64,000 nt of DNA from the NCBI RefSeq assembly GCF_025685545.1, contig NZ_JAGSYC010000024.1, forward strand, positions 124,001-188,000, read 5' to 3'. Of the stretch, positions 1 to 8,668 are shown in pieces. Below the pieces are notes generated by a model. It was not told the DNA's origin. It did no database searches and saw only the letters and a list, made by a program, of their open reading frames with translations. The translations under genes and the position numbers were made by a program. How positions within the stretch are numbered: position 1 is the stretch's first letter; each line of letters begins with the position of its first letter. The DNA comes from Granulicella paludicola (lineage in GTDB: Bacteria > Acidobacteriota > Terriglobia > Terriglobales > Acidobacteriaceae).

Positions 1-2
1 CG

Positions 3-2177
3 TTGGACTACCTGCCCACATCAAACAACCAGATTCGGTTCTCCTTCCTGCACTATGACTACTACCAGGACAGTCCGTTTGCTGGAAACTTCAACCGCAC
101 GCCGCAGATCTGGCATTGGCCGGACGAGGTAGGTGTCGTTCACTGGACTTCGACGATCCGACCGACTCTCGTGAATGACTTGACGGTTTCGGGTTCAACC
201 GATCACGTAACCATTACCGACGATCTGTCGAGCGGACTGTACGACCGCACGAACTACGGGATCAACTTCCCCTATCTCTTCCCGGCTGCTGACAAGCTGC
301 TGCCAACCAAGATCCCGACGATCGAGATCCAAAACTTCACCACTCTCGACGGCGGACCCTATCCTTCGCACTCGGGCGGTATCGTCATCTCCGCTGCAGA
401 TAATTTGACGAAGATCCTCGGCCGGCACACGATCACCGTCGGCGGTGTGTACTCGTATTCGGGTGAGAACAACTTCGATCAAATCGACGTAAGCAGCACG
501 ACGCCTGGCGCAACCAACAACCAGAACGGCCAGTTCGGCTTTACGAACCAGCGCAATGCCTACTCCGCACCCACGTCGAACGTGGCCATCGCGAATACGG
601 CGCTGGGCTTGTTCGATACCTATGGCGAGATCGGGCAGAAGTCGTATACGCTCTTCCGCGGCAATGCGGGTGAGTTCTTTGCACAGGACAGCTGGCATGC
701 AACGCCGAAGACCGTGATCGAATACGGCATTCGGTACAGCTTGTTCCAGCCGTACTATGCACTGTGGGGCAATCAGTCGATGTTCAACGCCGGTCTTTAC
801 AACCCCAGCATTGCACCGACGGTGAATCCGACGACGGGCGTAGAGACGGCAAATGGTGTTGCCAGCATCTACGACGGCATGGTGATTCCGGGTAGCGGGT
901 TCCCCAGCAAGGCCAACGGACACGTACCGGCGGCGCTTCTGGGTGGTGCATACAACGTGCTGTTCCATAACTTCAGCCCAAGCTACTCGCCGACGCAGAA
1001 GAACACGGTTCAACCGCGCCTCGGCATCACGCAGCAGATCTCATCGACCACGGTATTCCGCGCAGGCGGTGGACGGTTTATCCAGCGCACTGGCATAAGC
1101 GATGCTTTGCAGCTCGGCGGCAACGCGCCGTTCCAAGCGGCTGAGTCGGTGACGAACGGCAACGTGGATAACCCTGGTGGTACAACGAGCAACCTGTATC
1201 CGCTGCAGATCTCGTCGCAGGCTTACAACTTCCCGAACCCGGAGGCGTGGGCGTGGAGTGCGAGCCTGGAACAGGACCTGAAGTTCGCCAACCTTACCAT
1301 CTCCTATGTAGGTCGGAGGGGCATTCACCTCGGCCAGCTCGGCAACCAGAACGAATTGCAGCCGGGAACGATCCAGGCGAACCCGGGCGTAGCTCCTGAT
1401 GCTCTGCGTCCATACAAGGGTTACTCGGACATCATCGAGCAGTCCGATCGCGGCAGCTCGAACTATAACGGCATGCAGGTCGACCTGAAGCGCCGTTTGA
1501 CGAAGAACGTTTCGTTTGGCGCTGCTTACACGTGGGCCAAGCTGTTGGACTACGGTTCGAGCAAAGGCTACGAGCTGCCGAATTACTACAACCCGAAGAG
1601 CAACTACGGACCGGCTGACTTCGATCTGCGCAATGTGCTGGTTCTGAACTACCTGTGGAACATGCCGTATGCAGATCATGCGAACAACTGGTTCGTGCGG
1701 AATGCTCTCGGCGACTGGCAGCTTTCAGGCGTGACGCAGGCGCAGACAGGACAGCCGTTCAACATCACCGATGGTCAGGATTACGCCGGTGTTGGACCGG
1801 GGGCGGGCTCGCAGCTGTACCGACTGGTGAAGCCGGTGCGCACGCTGAAGCACTTCGGTTCAGCGGGCTGGTTCGATACGAGCTCGTTTGCTGCTCCGTT
1901 GACTGGAACGTTCGCTCCACGCGGCAGCCGCAACGCCGTGAACGAGCCGGGCTTCCAGAGCTGGAACATCGCGCTGGAGAAGCCGTTCCACGTGATTCCA
2001 GGCCATCCTGGCAACCTGCTGACGTTCCGCGCCGAGGCGTTCAACTTCACGAACCATCCAAACCTGGATAACGTGGATGCGACGCCGACCGACAGCTCGT
2101 TCGGTCAGGTGACGTCTAAGGGACAGACTTACTCTTCGGCTCGCCAGATGCAGTTCATGTTGCGTTACTCGTTCTAG
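3..2177 (+). CDS. TonB-dependent receptor, Oar-like, C-terminal part (gene enters from left edge)
   Basis: This is the C-terminal 724 residues of an outer-membrane beta-barrel of the carboxypeptidase-regulatory-like/Oar type common in Acidobacteria. It carries the run of short amphipathic strands typical of the barrel, the segment FRAEAFNFTNHPN near the end, and the terminal signature MLRYSF, where a final aromatic residue suits BAM insertion. Family members are usually 1000-1200 residues, so the signal peptide, carboxypeptidase-like domain and plug lie before base 1. The apparent TTG start at base 3 is only the window edge. The likely role is uptake of a large substrate such as an oligosaccharide. 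The substrate cannot be read from the sequence. A terminator follows 20 bases after the stop. Confidence 0.9.
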   Translation: MDYLPTSNNQIRFSFLHYDYYQDSPFAGNFNRTPQIWHWPDEVGVVHWTSTIRPTLVNDLTVSGSTDHVTITDDLSSGLYDRTNYGINFPYLFPAADKLLPTKIPTIEIQNFTTLDGGPYPSHSGGIVISAADNLTKILGRHTITVGGVYSYSGENNFDQIDVSSTTPGATNNQNGQFGFTNQRNAYSAPTSNVAIANTALGLFDTYGEIGQKSYTLFRGNAGEFFAQDSWHATPKTVIEYGIRYSLFQPYYALWGNQSMFNAGLYNPSIAPTVNPTTGVETANGVASIYDGMVIPGSGFPSKANGHVPAALLGGAYNVLFHNFSPSYSPTQKNTVQPRLGITQQISSTTVFRAGGGRFIQRTGISDALQLGGNAPFQAAESVTNGNVDNPGGTTSNLYPLQISSQAYNFPNPEAWAWSASLEQDLKFANLTISYVGRRGIHLGQLGNQNELQPGTIQANPGVAPDALRPYKGYSDIIEQSDRGSSNYNGMQVDLKRRLTKNVSFGAAYTWAKLLDYGSSKGYELPNYYNPKSNYGPADFDLRNVLVLNYLWNMPYADHANNWFVRNALGDWQLSGVTQAQTGQPFNITDGQDYAGVGPGAGSQLYRLVKPVRTLKHFGSAGWFDTSSFAAPLTGTFAPRGSRNAVNEPGFQSWNIALEKPFHVIPGHPGNLLTFRAEAFNFTNHPNLDNVDATPTDSSFGQVTSKGQTYSSARQMQFMLRYSF

Positions 2178-2196
2178 TTCATCAACCGCTCCGAAC

Positions 2197-2228
2197 GACA
2201 AAGCCCTTCCAAAAGGAGGGGCTTTGTC
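2197..2228 (+). terminator. Intrinsic terminator after the TonB-dependent receptor
   Basis: A perfect 10-bp stem (GACAAAGCCC with GGGCTTTGTC) is extended inward by a short CC/GG pairing around an AAAA loop. It begins 20 bases after the receptor stop. The U-tract that follows is weak (ATTTG), so termination may be partial. Confidence 0.75.
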
Positions 2229-2252
2229 ATTTGTGAAGCTTGAATTTTGAAG

Positions 2253-2329
2253 TGGTAGGCGAGACAGGGATCGAACCTGTAACCCCGGACTTAGAAGGTC
2301 CGTGCTCTATCCAATTGAGCTACTCGCCC
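2253..2329 (-). tRNA. tRNA-Arg (anticodon UCU)
   Basis: The minus strand folds as a 77-nt tRNA with encoded CCA. The acceptor GGGCGAG pairs with CTCGCCT (one G-U). The D arm contains AGCTCAATTGGATAGAGC, and the anticodon stem CGGAC/GTCCG encloses loop CTTCTAA, giving anticodon TCT (Arg, AGA codons). The T arm carries GGTTCGATCC. Confidence 0.96.
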
Positions 2330-2361
2330 GTGCTGGGAGATGTGAGATGCGCTGACCGCAC

Positions 2362-3000
2362 TTACGATCTGGCCACTGCATCGATTGTAGCGGAGCCGCG
2401 CTGCGGTTCAAGCTCTTTACTGCGGAGGAGCGTCACGATGTCTTCGAGAGCGAGTTCCCAGCGGCGATGGGCGATCTCTGGCTCCGGGCCGAGAGCGGTG
2501 ACGTAGAGCGTGACGGCGAAGCCTTCGAGTGGGCTATTGAGGTCGAGGAATGCGGGGCGTAGAACGCACTCGAGGGCAGCTTCGTTGTGAGGCAGCTTCT
2601 GAGCGCGCCGAACGATGCGATCGAGGCGGTCCTGCTGCTGGTGCGCTGAAGCGAAGACGGAACGCTCGCGCCAGATGAGATCGATGTAGCTGGCGAAGCC
2701 GTAGAGAGCATCTTCCTCAGCGAGCATGAGTTCGAGGCGAAGGGCTTCGAGAGTCTCTGTGTCGTCGGCTGCAGTGAGAGTCCAGGCGTCGCATTTGGCG
2801 GTGAGCAGAGGCGAGCGAGTTGCGTTGAGCGAGCGGAGAGCGCGGCCGAGTGTTGGCTGCAGCTCGGCTTCGGGGATCTCGGCGATGTCGTAGGGTTCGG
2901 CGCGGAGATCGATGAAGCGAGCTGTGCTGTTCGCGTCGGCCCAGGGGACGACGAGCGTGGGAGAGTCTGGCGAGCACTCGGCATTCCACTCAGAGAGCAT
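2362..3000 (-). CDS. Hypothetical protein, 212 aa
   Basis: I do not recognise a family. The protein is soluble, rich in Leu, Glu and Arg, with no signal peptide and no membrane segment. The second half looks mostly helical (around residues 75-150), and no metal-binding or catalytic motif stands out. The codon pattern is strongly third-position GC-biased in this frame, which supports a real gene, although two antisense-shadow frames also stay open. It ends 33 bases from tRNA-Arg on the same strand. A G/C-rich repeat that also occurs near 31.1 kb lies immediately before its start. Confidence 0.65.
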   Translation of the reverse strand: MLSEWNAECSPDSPTLVVPWADANSTARFIDLRAEPYDIAEIPEAELQPTLGRALRSLNATRSPLLTAKCDAWTLTAADDTETLEALRLELMLAEEDALYGFASYIDLIWRERSVFASAHQQQDRLDRIVRRAQKLPHNEAALECVLRPAFLDLNSPLEGFAVTLYVTALGPEPEIAHRRWELALEDIVTLLRSKELEPQRGSATIDAVARS

Positions 3001-3026
3001 CTATGTAGAGTAACTTGTTTGCGGAG

Positions 3027-3073
3027 GTGGGGGTACCCCCCCTCCCCCCATACTTAGGTCCTAAAGTCTTGAC
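3027..3073. repeat. Dispersed G/C-run repeat, copy 1
   Basis: Read on the minus strand this is GACTTTAGGACCTAAG followed by a long G-rich run ending in GGTACCCCC. The same arrangement (TACTTTAGACCTTAAAG then runs of G) occurs at 31076-31114 on the plus strand. It contains a near-palindromic ACTTTAGGACCTAAGT core and a GGGGGTACCCCC palindrome. It lies in the leader of the 212-aa hypothetical gene. Confidence 0.7.
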
Positions 3074-3123
3074 AAGGCTACGGATCGGTCGGGACTTGAG
3101 GTCGCCATGGTGGGCAAAGGAAA

Positions 3124-3143
3124 AAGGCCGCTTGCGCGGCCTT
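3124..3143. terminator. Bidirectional intrinsic terminator
   Basis: The 8-bp stem AAGGCCGC/GCGGCCTT has a TTGC loop, with CTTTTGTTTCTT after it on the plus strand and TTTCCTTTG after it on the minus strand. It probably ends minus-strand transcripts from the DUF72-YheT pair, whose last stop lies about 310 bases away. Confidence 0.8.
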
Positions 3144-3310
3144 CTTTTGTTTCTTCTTTAAGCTTAGCAAATGGGAGAGGGTAAACATGCAAAAGTTTTT
3201 TGGCTGTAATCGCCTTTGTTTATGCGGTGTTTCGCGTTTTCGGGGAAGCCTGGGGGCTTGACAGGAAAAGAAGAGGCAGAGGAAAAGGCTGGCAGGATGG
3301 CAACGAAAAA

Positions 3311-3429
3311 GCAAGTGCAAAGGCAAATGCAGATCCCTACGGGATGACAAGCAAAGGGAAAAAAGCAAGTGCGAATGTAGATTCCTACGGGATGAGAAGC
3401 AAACGCAAAAGGCAAGTGCGAATGTAGAG
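3311..3429. repeat. Two and a half degenerate tandem repeats of about 47-54 bp
   Basis: Units start with GCAAGTGC at 3311, 3365 and 3412. The first two share a core reading CCTACGGGATGA (with G or C after it) and an A-rich tail with GCAAA. The third is cut off after about 18 bases. The repeat fills most of the gap between the terminator at 3124 and the end of the YheT gene. I see no gene in the 450-base gap apart from this, the G/C repeat and the terminator. The CCTACGGGATGA phrase resembles intergenic repeats of other Acidobacteria (from memory, not checked). Confidence 0.65.
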
Positions 3430-3452
3430 TCTGCGGGAGTGGCTGATGGGTT

Positions 3453-4496
3453 TCAGGTGTGGTCGAGGATGAAGCGGAGGGCGATGTGTTCGGCCCAGTA
3501 ACCGTCGTTGATGGGGGTGGAGGTAGCGAGGAAGGCGCAGTGGCCGCCGTGCTCGGTTTCGAGCCAGGTGATGTGGGGATTGGCGGCGATGTCGGCGCGG
3601 GCTTCTGTGGGGAAGCGGATGAAGGGATCGTCGGCTGCGTGGATGAGCAGCGTGGGAACGGCGATGTGGTCAAGCACGCGGGCGGCGGCGGCTCGGTAGT
3701 AGTAGTCATCGGCTGATTTGAAGCCGGAGTATAGAGCCGTAATGCGGTCGTCGAAGTCGCGGAGGCTGCCGATGGCGGCGGCCATCTGGGGATCGTAGGC
3801 GCGGGGGAAGAGCATGGACTTGCGGCGAAAGCGCTTGAGCAGTGCGCGGAGAAACTTCTGCTCGTAGAGTCGGTTCTGGGGCTCGTGCAGGGCGTCGGCT
3901 GACGCGGCGAGATCGACAGCAGGGGAGACTCCGACGACGCAGCGGAGCTGAGGCGGGGCATCGGTGCCGAGTTCGCCGGTGAGTTTGAGCACGAGGTTGC
4001 CGCCCATGGAATAGCCGATGAGGGCGACGGACTGCGAGCCGTGGACTTCGATGCAATGACGGAGGACGGCGTCGACGTCTCCGGAGAGGCCGGAGTGGTA
4101 GAGCGTAGGGGTGAGCTTTTCGGTGCCGCCGCAGTTGCGCATGTTCATGCGAACGACGTTGCAACCAGCGGCCCAGAGCTTGTTAGCGTTGCCGATAACG
4201 TACTGCGAGTTCGAAGAGCCTTCGAGTCCGTGCAGAAGGATGACGGTGGTGCGGCGTGCGCGAACGGAGGCGGGTTGCCAGTGACATTCGCAGAGGATCT
4301 GGGTTGCGATTTGCCGGTTGTGGGCGGGCGTAACTTCGATGAGCTCGGGAACGGGCCTGGGGAGCGTGTTCTTGCGCGGCAGGAAGTTGCCGACGATGGT
4401 CTGGAGGTGCGGATTGCTGAGCCATCTGCGCGGTATGAAGCGAGGAAAGCCTGAGGGCCAGGAAGGAAGTGGCTGCGTGGGAAGAGCTTCGGACAT
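3453..4496 (-). CDS. yheT: YheT-family alpha/beta hydrolase
   Basis: This is a 347-aa alpha/beta-hydrolase of the YheT/EMB8 family, cytoplasmic, with an unknown small ester or lipid substrate. The family phrase NPHLQT appears at residues 28-33, the oxyanion segment LLHGLEG near 88-94, and the nucleophile elbow GYSMGG with Ser163. A late Asp in AADDPF and His in GGHCAF complete the expected triad. Length is normal for the family. The ATG lies two bases after the stop of the DUF72 gene, so the two are almost certainly one transcript and may be translationally coupled. Confidence 0.9.
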   Translation of the reverse strand: MSEALPTQPLPSWPSGFPRFIPRRWLSNPHLQTIVGNFLPRKNTLPRPVPELIEVTPAHNRQIATQILCECHWQPASVRARRTTVILLHGLEGSSNSQYVIGNANKLWAAGCNVVRMNMRNCGGTEKLTPTLYHSGLSGDVDAVLRHCIEVHGSQSVALIGYSMGGNLVLKLTGELGTDAPPQLRCVVGVSPAVDLAASADALHEPQNRLYEQKFLRALLKRFRRKSMLFPRAYDPQMAAAIGSLRDFDDRITALYSGFKSADDYYYRAAAARVLDHIAVPTLLIHAADDPFIRFPTEARADIAANPHITWLETEHGGHCAFLATSTPINDGYWAEHIALRFILDHT

Positions 4497-4498
4497 AG

Positions 4499-5284
4499 TT
4501 AGAGCGAACCTGCCTGCTGCAAGAGAGATGCTGCGTTGAGAGCGCCGGTGGGCTCGTCTTCGTGCTTCAGGTAGGCGTAGACCTCGGAGTGCCTGGCGAG
4601 GTCGGTGAAGCGGGTGGCGAAGGATTTGATTTCGGCAGGAGAGTAGCCACCGTTGCGACGCAGGCGATAACAGCGGAAGTTTGCGGTGACGACGTCGGGG
4701 GTTTCGAGGTCGTCGCTTTCCGCTACGCAGAGGGCGGCCTTGTGCTGGCGGAGCGTTGCGTAGGTGGCGTCGGTGAACCAGGAGGCGTGGCGGAACTCGA
4801 AGGCGATCTTGAGGGAGGCATCGGCGAGCGCGGGGGTTGCGAGGAAGTCTGCGAGGCGCTGCTGATGATCGTTCTTGTCGGCGGCGAAGTTGGGCGGCAG
4901 CTGAAAGAGCAGTGGACCAAGATTGTTCGCGGCGCGGGCAGGCGCGAGGGAGGCGATGAACTCGGTGAGAGTGGCTTCGCTGCCGGCGAGTCGCTGGAAG
5001 TGCGTGATGCGCTGGGGAGCTTTGAAGGCGAAGCGGAAGTCCGCGGGGGTGGATTCGAGCCAGCCGTTGAGTTGCTTTTCCGTGGGCAGGGTGCGGAAGG
5101 TGTAATTGACCTCAACCGAGGAGAGCTGCGAGGCATAGTAGCTGAGGAAACTGCGCGCCGGTGTCTTCGCGGGATAGAAGCCAGGCTTCCAGGTGGGGTA
5201 GGCCCAGCCGGAGGTGCCGACAAAGAGGTTGCGCGGATGAGGTGCGGCGACGGATACGGGCTGGGGGGGTGTCGCGCGCGGCAA
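4499..5284 (-). CDS. DUF72 (YecE-family) protein
   Basis: The core VGTSGWAYPTW opening, SSVEVNYTF, and the later EFRHASW and YLKHEDEPTGA segments identify the YecE/DUF72 TIM-barrel family. Its biochemical role is unknown. The open frame runs up to 5413, but those first codons lie inside tRNA-His and so are not a real start. I chose TTG at 5284, which has AAGGA seven bases upstream and leaves about 20 residues before the conserved core. GTG at 5299 is the alternative. The gene leads a two-gene unit with the YheT hydrolase. Confidence 0.85.
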   Translation of the reverse strand: MPRATPPQPVSVAAPHPRNLFVGTSGWAYPTWKPGFYPAKTPARSFLSYYASQLSSVEVNYTFRTLPTEKQLNGWLESTPADFRFAFKAPQRITHFQRLAGSEATLTEFIASLAPARAANNLGPLLFQLPPNFAADKNDHQQRLADFLATPALADASLKIAFEFRHASWFTDATYATLRQHKAALCVAESDDLETPDVVTANFRCYRLRRNGGYSPAEIKSFATRFTDLARHSEVYAYLKHEDEPTGALNAASLLQQAGSL

Positions 5285-5352
5285 TCGATTTTCCTTCACG
5301 GCGCACGGTCCGATGACCAGTGCGGTTGAGATGGAGATTGCAGGAGGGAGAT

Positions 5353-5428
5353 TGGGGCGGCTAGTGGGGTTCGAACCCACGACATCCGCTGCCACAGAGC
5401 GGCGTTCTGCCACTGAACTATAGCCGCC
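5353..5428 (-). tRNA. tRNA-His (anticodon GUG)
   Basis: The minus strand gives a 76-nt tRNA with encoded CCA. An eight-pair acceptor GGCGGCTA/TAGCCGCC includes the extra G-1:C73 pair that marks tRNA-His. The anticodon stem CCGCT/AGCGG encloses loop CTGTGGC (anticodon GTG), and the T arm has GGGTTCGAACCC. Confidence 0.97.
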
Positions 5429-5476
5429 GTATCGAGTTCAATTGTAGCATCCAACGTAGAAGAAGCGAAATGCGCG

Positions 5477-6028
5477 GTGGAAATGAGGAATGTGATGGCT
5501 GTGACACCAGAGATTTTGTTGCCAGGGGATAAGGGGAGATCGCGACTGGGTGGCGGGGGCGGCGCGTTCCGCGATGAGAACCTGGATTTTCTATCGAAGG
5601 TCTTAGACACATGGTTCCGCGTGCCGGGCACGCAGATACGGTTTGGGCTGGACGGCATCGTCGGTTTCTTCCCGGGCGTGGGAGATTTTATCGGCGGCGC
5701 GGCGAGCTGCATCATCGTGCTGGCAGCGTTCTTTCGCGGCGTACCGATGATTACGATTGCGCGCATGGTGATGAACCTGGTGATCGAGGTCGGTGTGGGA
5801 CTGGTGCCGATCGTAGGGAACCTGTTCGATATTGGCTGGAGAGCGAACCGGCGGAACTATCATCTGCTGGAGAGCAGCCTGGAAGGGCCGGTGCGCAATA
5901 CGGCGAGCGACTGGCTGTTTATGGGCGTGCTGGCGCTGGGATTGCTGGCGCTGGCGATGGTGCCGTTTCTGCTGCTGCTGTGGATCGGAAATGGTCTACT
6001 AAAGGGGCTTCATGCGCCGGGATATTGA
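5477..6028 (+). CDS. DUF4112 membrane protein
   Basis: This is a 183-aa protein of the DUF4112 family. The family features are the N-terminal phrase [10 protein letters not shown], the motif PGVGDFIGG at the first hydrophobic segment, a second [19 protein letters not shown] repeat-like motif, and a C-terminal transmembrane helix ([21 protein letters not shown]). Function is unknown. The ATG at 5495 is as plausible as the first ATG because a purine-rich AATGAGGAA precedes it. The gene stands alone between tRNA-His (opposite strand) and tRNA-Pro. Confidence 0.87.
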   Translation: MEMRNVMAVTPEILLPGDKGRSRLGGGGGAFRDENLDFLSKVLDTWFRVPGTQIRFGLDGIVGFFPGVGDFIGGAASCIIVLAAFFRGVPMITIARMVMNLVIEVGVGLVPIVGNLFDIGWRANRRNYHLLESSLEGPVRNTASDWLFMGVLALGLLALAMVPFLLLLWIGNGLLKGLHAPGY

Positions 6029-6069
6029 TGCTTTCATGTGGATAGCGAAGATGCAATAATGAAGGAAGT

Positions 6070-6146
6070 CGGGGCGTAGCGCAGCCTGGTAGCGCATCTG
6101 CTTTGGGAGCAGAGGGTCGGGAGTTCGAATCTCTCCGCCCCGACCA
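6070..6146 (+). tRNA. tRNA-Pro (anticodon UGG)
   Basis: The 77-nt tRNA has acceptor CGGGGCG/CGCCCCG, discriminator A and encoded CCA. The anticodon stem TCTGC/GCAGA encloses loop TTTGGGA (anticodon TGG). The D arm has GCGCAGCCTGGTAGCGC and the T arm GAGTTCGAATCTC. Confidence 0.97.
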
Positions 6147-6204
6147 TTCAAATCAACAACTTGGGCATGACGGGTGCAGTGGCTAGATACGGGCTGCGTC
6201 GCGG

Positions 6205-6666
6205 TCAGTTCTGCGCCTGCGTAAAAGTGATGTAGAACGGCCCATCTTCGCAATCGAAGCCCACTGTGGTGCTGGAACTTGCATCGCTCAGATGCAAGAC
6301 GTAGTTCTCTCCTTCGGCAACTAATGGCAGAGAGAGAATTCCGCGAGGAGAGAAGATCGACTTGAGGTTGCCTCCTACGACATTCGCAAGCTCAGCGAGC
6401 ACATCGCGCACATCGTCATTGACGTGATTTAGAGGTTCACCCAACATCCGACTGGCAAAAGCGATAGCCTGCGCTTCCTGGCAGTGAATAAGAACAGAGC
6501 CGCGAAGTTCTCCTAGAAACTGCACCGTAGCCGTGAGGCCGCTAAGGGATTCGTTGACCTCTTCCGCTTTTGGAAGCAGCTCAAGTTCCAGCATCGTGCG
6601 AAACACTTCACTGGCAACCTCAGCCACGGTGCTTCTGCAGGTAGACATCTCGATTAGATTGCTCAT
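6205..6666 (-). CDS. cheX: CheX-type chemotaxis phosphatase
   Basis: This is a 153-aa protein of the CheC/CheX/FliY phosphatase fold, which removes phosphate from phospho-CheY in the cytoplasm. The family's ExxN active-site helix is visible as DVLAELANVVGGNLKS (Glu and Asn three apart). The later part, YVLHLSDASSSTTVGFDCE, fits the beta-sheet half. A single ExxN motif, as here, fits CheX rather than CheC. It is the last gene of the nine-gene chemotaxis operon, 14 bases after cheR. Confidence 0.85.
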   Translation of the reverse strand: MSNLIEMSTCRSTVAEVASEVFRTMLELELLPKAEEVNESLSGLTATVQFLGELRGSVLIHCQEAQAIAFASRMLGEPLNHVNDDVRDVLAELANVVGGNLKSIFSPRGILSLPLVAEGENYVLHLSDASSSTTVGFDCEDGPFYITFTQAQN

Positions 6667-6680
6667 CGTTCACATTCCTC

Positions 6681-7514
6681 TTAGGGTGCCTGATAGAAAA
6701 CTGGTCTTCCGAACGCCACGCGTTTGAATTGATCGTTTAGATTCAGCGTGGACTCAGTGCCGCCAAGGCAGAGATAACCGCCTGAAAATAAGGTCCCGCG
6801 TAACTCAGTAAGGATTTTTTTCTTTGTCTCAATGTCGAAGTAGATCAGCACATTTCGGCAAAAGATTACATCGAAAGGCCCTTTTGTGCGCATGCTTTGG
6901 CGAAGGTCGAACTTCTCGAAGTGCACCATTTTTCGAACGCGTTCCCGGAGTTGCCAATCGAAGCCGCACCGCTCAAAATACTTCACCAGATAACTCGCAG
7001 GCAGACCTCGGTTGACTTCAATCTGCAGATATCGTCCCTCGCGTGCCTTGTCGAGAATCTTTTCTGAAAGATCGGTACCGAGAATTTTGATATTCCAGTC
7101 ACCAAGGCCCATCTCCAGCAGGAGCATCGCGAGGCTGTAGGCCTCCTGGCCTGAGGAGGCTGCGGCCGACCAGAAAGTGAGTTTCTTCAGGGATCTCCTC
7201 TGTTCAATCAATGGAGGAAGGATATGGGTCTTCAGTGCATCGAAAGGAGCGCTATCGCGGAAGAAGAGGGTTTCGTGCGTTGTCATCGCTTCCACGATCT
7301 GCTGCTGCAACGGACCGCCGTTTCCACTTCTTAGTTTCGCGCAAAGCAGGTCGAAGGACTCTATGTGACTTGCTTGAAGAATCGGAACAAGGCGAGCTTC
7401 TACTAGATATTGTTTTTCGTCGTCAAGGTTGATCCCCGACTCGCGACGGATATAGTCGGTCAGAAAATGGAAGTCTTCGAGCCGAATGGGTGGTGTTAGC
7501 TTGCCAGCGATCAT
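6681..7514 (-). CDS. cheR: CheR chemotaxis protein methyltransferase
   Basis: This 277-aa enzyme transfers methyl from S-adenosylmethionine to glutamates on the chemoreceptor. It has the N-terminal helical CheR domain (residues about 10-70) and the SAM-binding domain. The usual GCSTGEEPYS phrase reads here as AAASSGQEAYS, and the later FCRNVLIYFD motif is intact. The start codon overlaps the cheB stop by four bases (ATGA), so translation is coupled to cheB. Missing from the SAM loop is the frequently seen Cys, a common natural variant. Confidence 0.95.
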   Translation of the reverse strand: MIAGKLTPPIRLEDFHFLTDYIRRESGINLDDEKQYLVEARLVPILQASHIESFDLLCAKLRSGNGGPLQQQIVEAMTTHETLFFRDSAPFDALKTHILPPLIEQRRSLKKLTFWSAAASSGQEAYSLAMLLLEMGLGDWNIKILGTDLSEKILDKAREGRYLQIEVNRGLPASYLVKYFERCGFDWQLRERVRKMVHFEKFDLRQSMRTKGPFDVIFCRNVLIYFDIETKKKILTELRGTLFSGGYLCLGGTESTLNLNDQFKRVAFGRPVFYQAP

Positions 7515-8656
7515 AGCCTCACCTTCGATCCGGATTGATTGACTCCTGCGGGTGCTCGGTGAGCTCCGTAACGCAGCAGGACGGAGGGCACGATTTCACT
7601 TAGCGGTAAGACTTCGTTGGCGAGACCGGCAGTGACTACAGCGCCCGGCATTCCCCAGACGACACTGCTCGCTTCGTCCTGCGCAATGATGTGAGCTCCT
7701 TGCTTCTTCAGTAGCTCAGTGCCTTTCAGACCATCGAAGCCCATCCCTGTCAACATGATCGCCAACGTGGAATGGCCATAGAGTTGCGCTGCGGAGCGGA
7801 AGAGCACGTCCACCGCGGGCCTACACGAATTTTCCATTGCGCCCTGGTCGAGGCGGACCTTGACCTCGGTTCCTTCTCGCACAACGTGCATGTGATAGTC
7901 CCCGGGCGCGATCAATACGCTCCCCGCGCGCACCACCATGCCTTCCGTGGCCTCATGAACTTTGAGCATCGACCTACTCTGTAATCTCTCCGCCAACAAC
8001 CGAGTGAACACGGGAGGCATGTGTTGCACGATTAAAATTGGAAGTGGGAACGTAGCTGGGAAGAGTGGAATAACCTCGTTCAACGCGCTGGGGCCACCTG
8101 TCGAAACCCCTATGACCACGACCTGAGCGTTCGATCGCGAGACACTTTTTGTCATGGCCAAAGGGGGCAAAGGTGCGCTTATCAACCGCGGTGGACTGAC
8201 CTCGCCTTGCAGATCGAAGAATTGCTTGATCTTTGGAATCAGTTCACGACGCAGGCTCAGCATCGACTTATCCAGCGAGCCTTCATTCGAAGCTTTGCTT
8301 ACATAGTCGTCAGCACCGTTTGATAAGGCTTCGAAGGTTGCTGTTGCTCCTCGTTCCGTGAGCGTGCTGAACATGATGACGCGCACATCTTTGTAGCTGT
8401 GGGTTTTGCGCAGCTCGCACAACATCTGCAGCCCATCCATCTCTGCCATCTCGATGTCCAGCGTAATCAAGTCTGGCCTTGACTGCGCCAGCATCTTCAG
8501 GGCGACGGCACCATTTGAGGCCGTGCCCACGATCTCGACCGTTGGCTCTTCTTCAAGCGCAAGGGTGACGAGTCGGCGGATGACGACGGAGTCGTCCACG
8601 ATGAGAACTCGGATGCGGGAGCCCTTCGGCATGGACTTTTTGTAAAGTACGTTCAT
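7511..8656 (-). CDS. cheB: CheB protein-glutamate methylesterase/deamidase
   Basis: This is a two-domain, 381-aa adaptation enzyme. The receiver domain (about 14-130) has VDDS and the phospho-acceptor Asp67 in LITLDIEM. The catalytic domain (about 175-365) has Ser185 in IGVSTGGPS, His212 in VQHMPPVF and Asp308 in LTGMGFDG. CheB reverses CheR methylation of receptors and is activated by CheA through the receiver. The start is either residue 1 or Met9, and the shorter form would still hold the whole receiver. It lies 12 bases after a cheY gene and overlaps cheR. Confidence 0.95.
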   Translation of the reverse strand: MNVLYKKSMPKGSRIRVLIVDDSVVIRRLVTLALEEEPTVEIVGTASNGAVALKMLAQSRPDLITLDIEMAEMDGLQMLCELRKTHSYKDVRVIMFSTLTERGATATFEALSNGADDYVSKASNEGSLDKSMLSLRRELIPKIKQFFDLQGEVSPPRLISAPLPPLAMTKSVSRSNAQVVVIGVSTGGPSALNEVIPLFPATFPLPILIVQHMPPVFTRLLAERLQSRSMLKVHEATEGMVVRAGSVLIAPGDYHMHVVREGTEVKVRLDQGAMENSCRPAVDVLFRSAAQLYGHSTLAIMLTGMGFDGLKGTELLKKQGAHIIAQDEASSVVWGMPGAVVTAGLANEVLPLSEIVPSVLLRYGAHRAPAGVNQSGSKVRL

Positions 8657-8668
8657 AGCGCCTCGGAC

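Noticed and set aside
3200-3427. Small plus-strand frame over the tandem repeats
   Set aside because: Its residues (Lys/Ala/Ser/Asn runs) follow the repeat, so it is not a gene.
5285-5413. N-terminal extension of the DUF72 frame
   Set aside because: It lies across tRNA-His and encodes residues without any likeness to the family.
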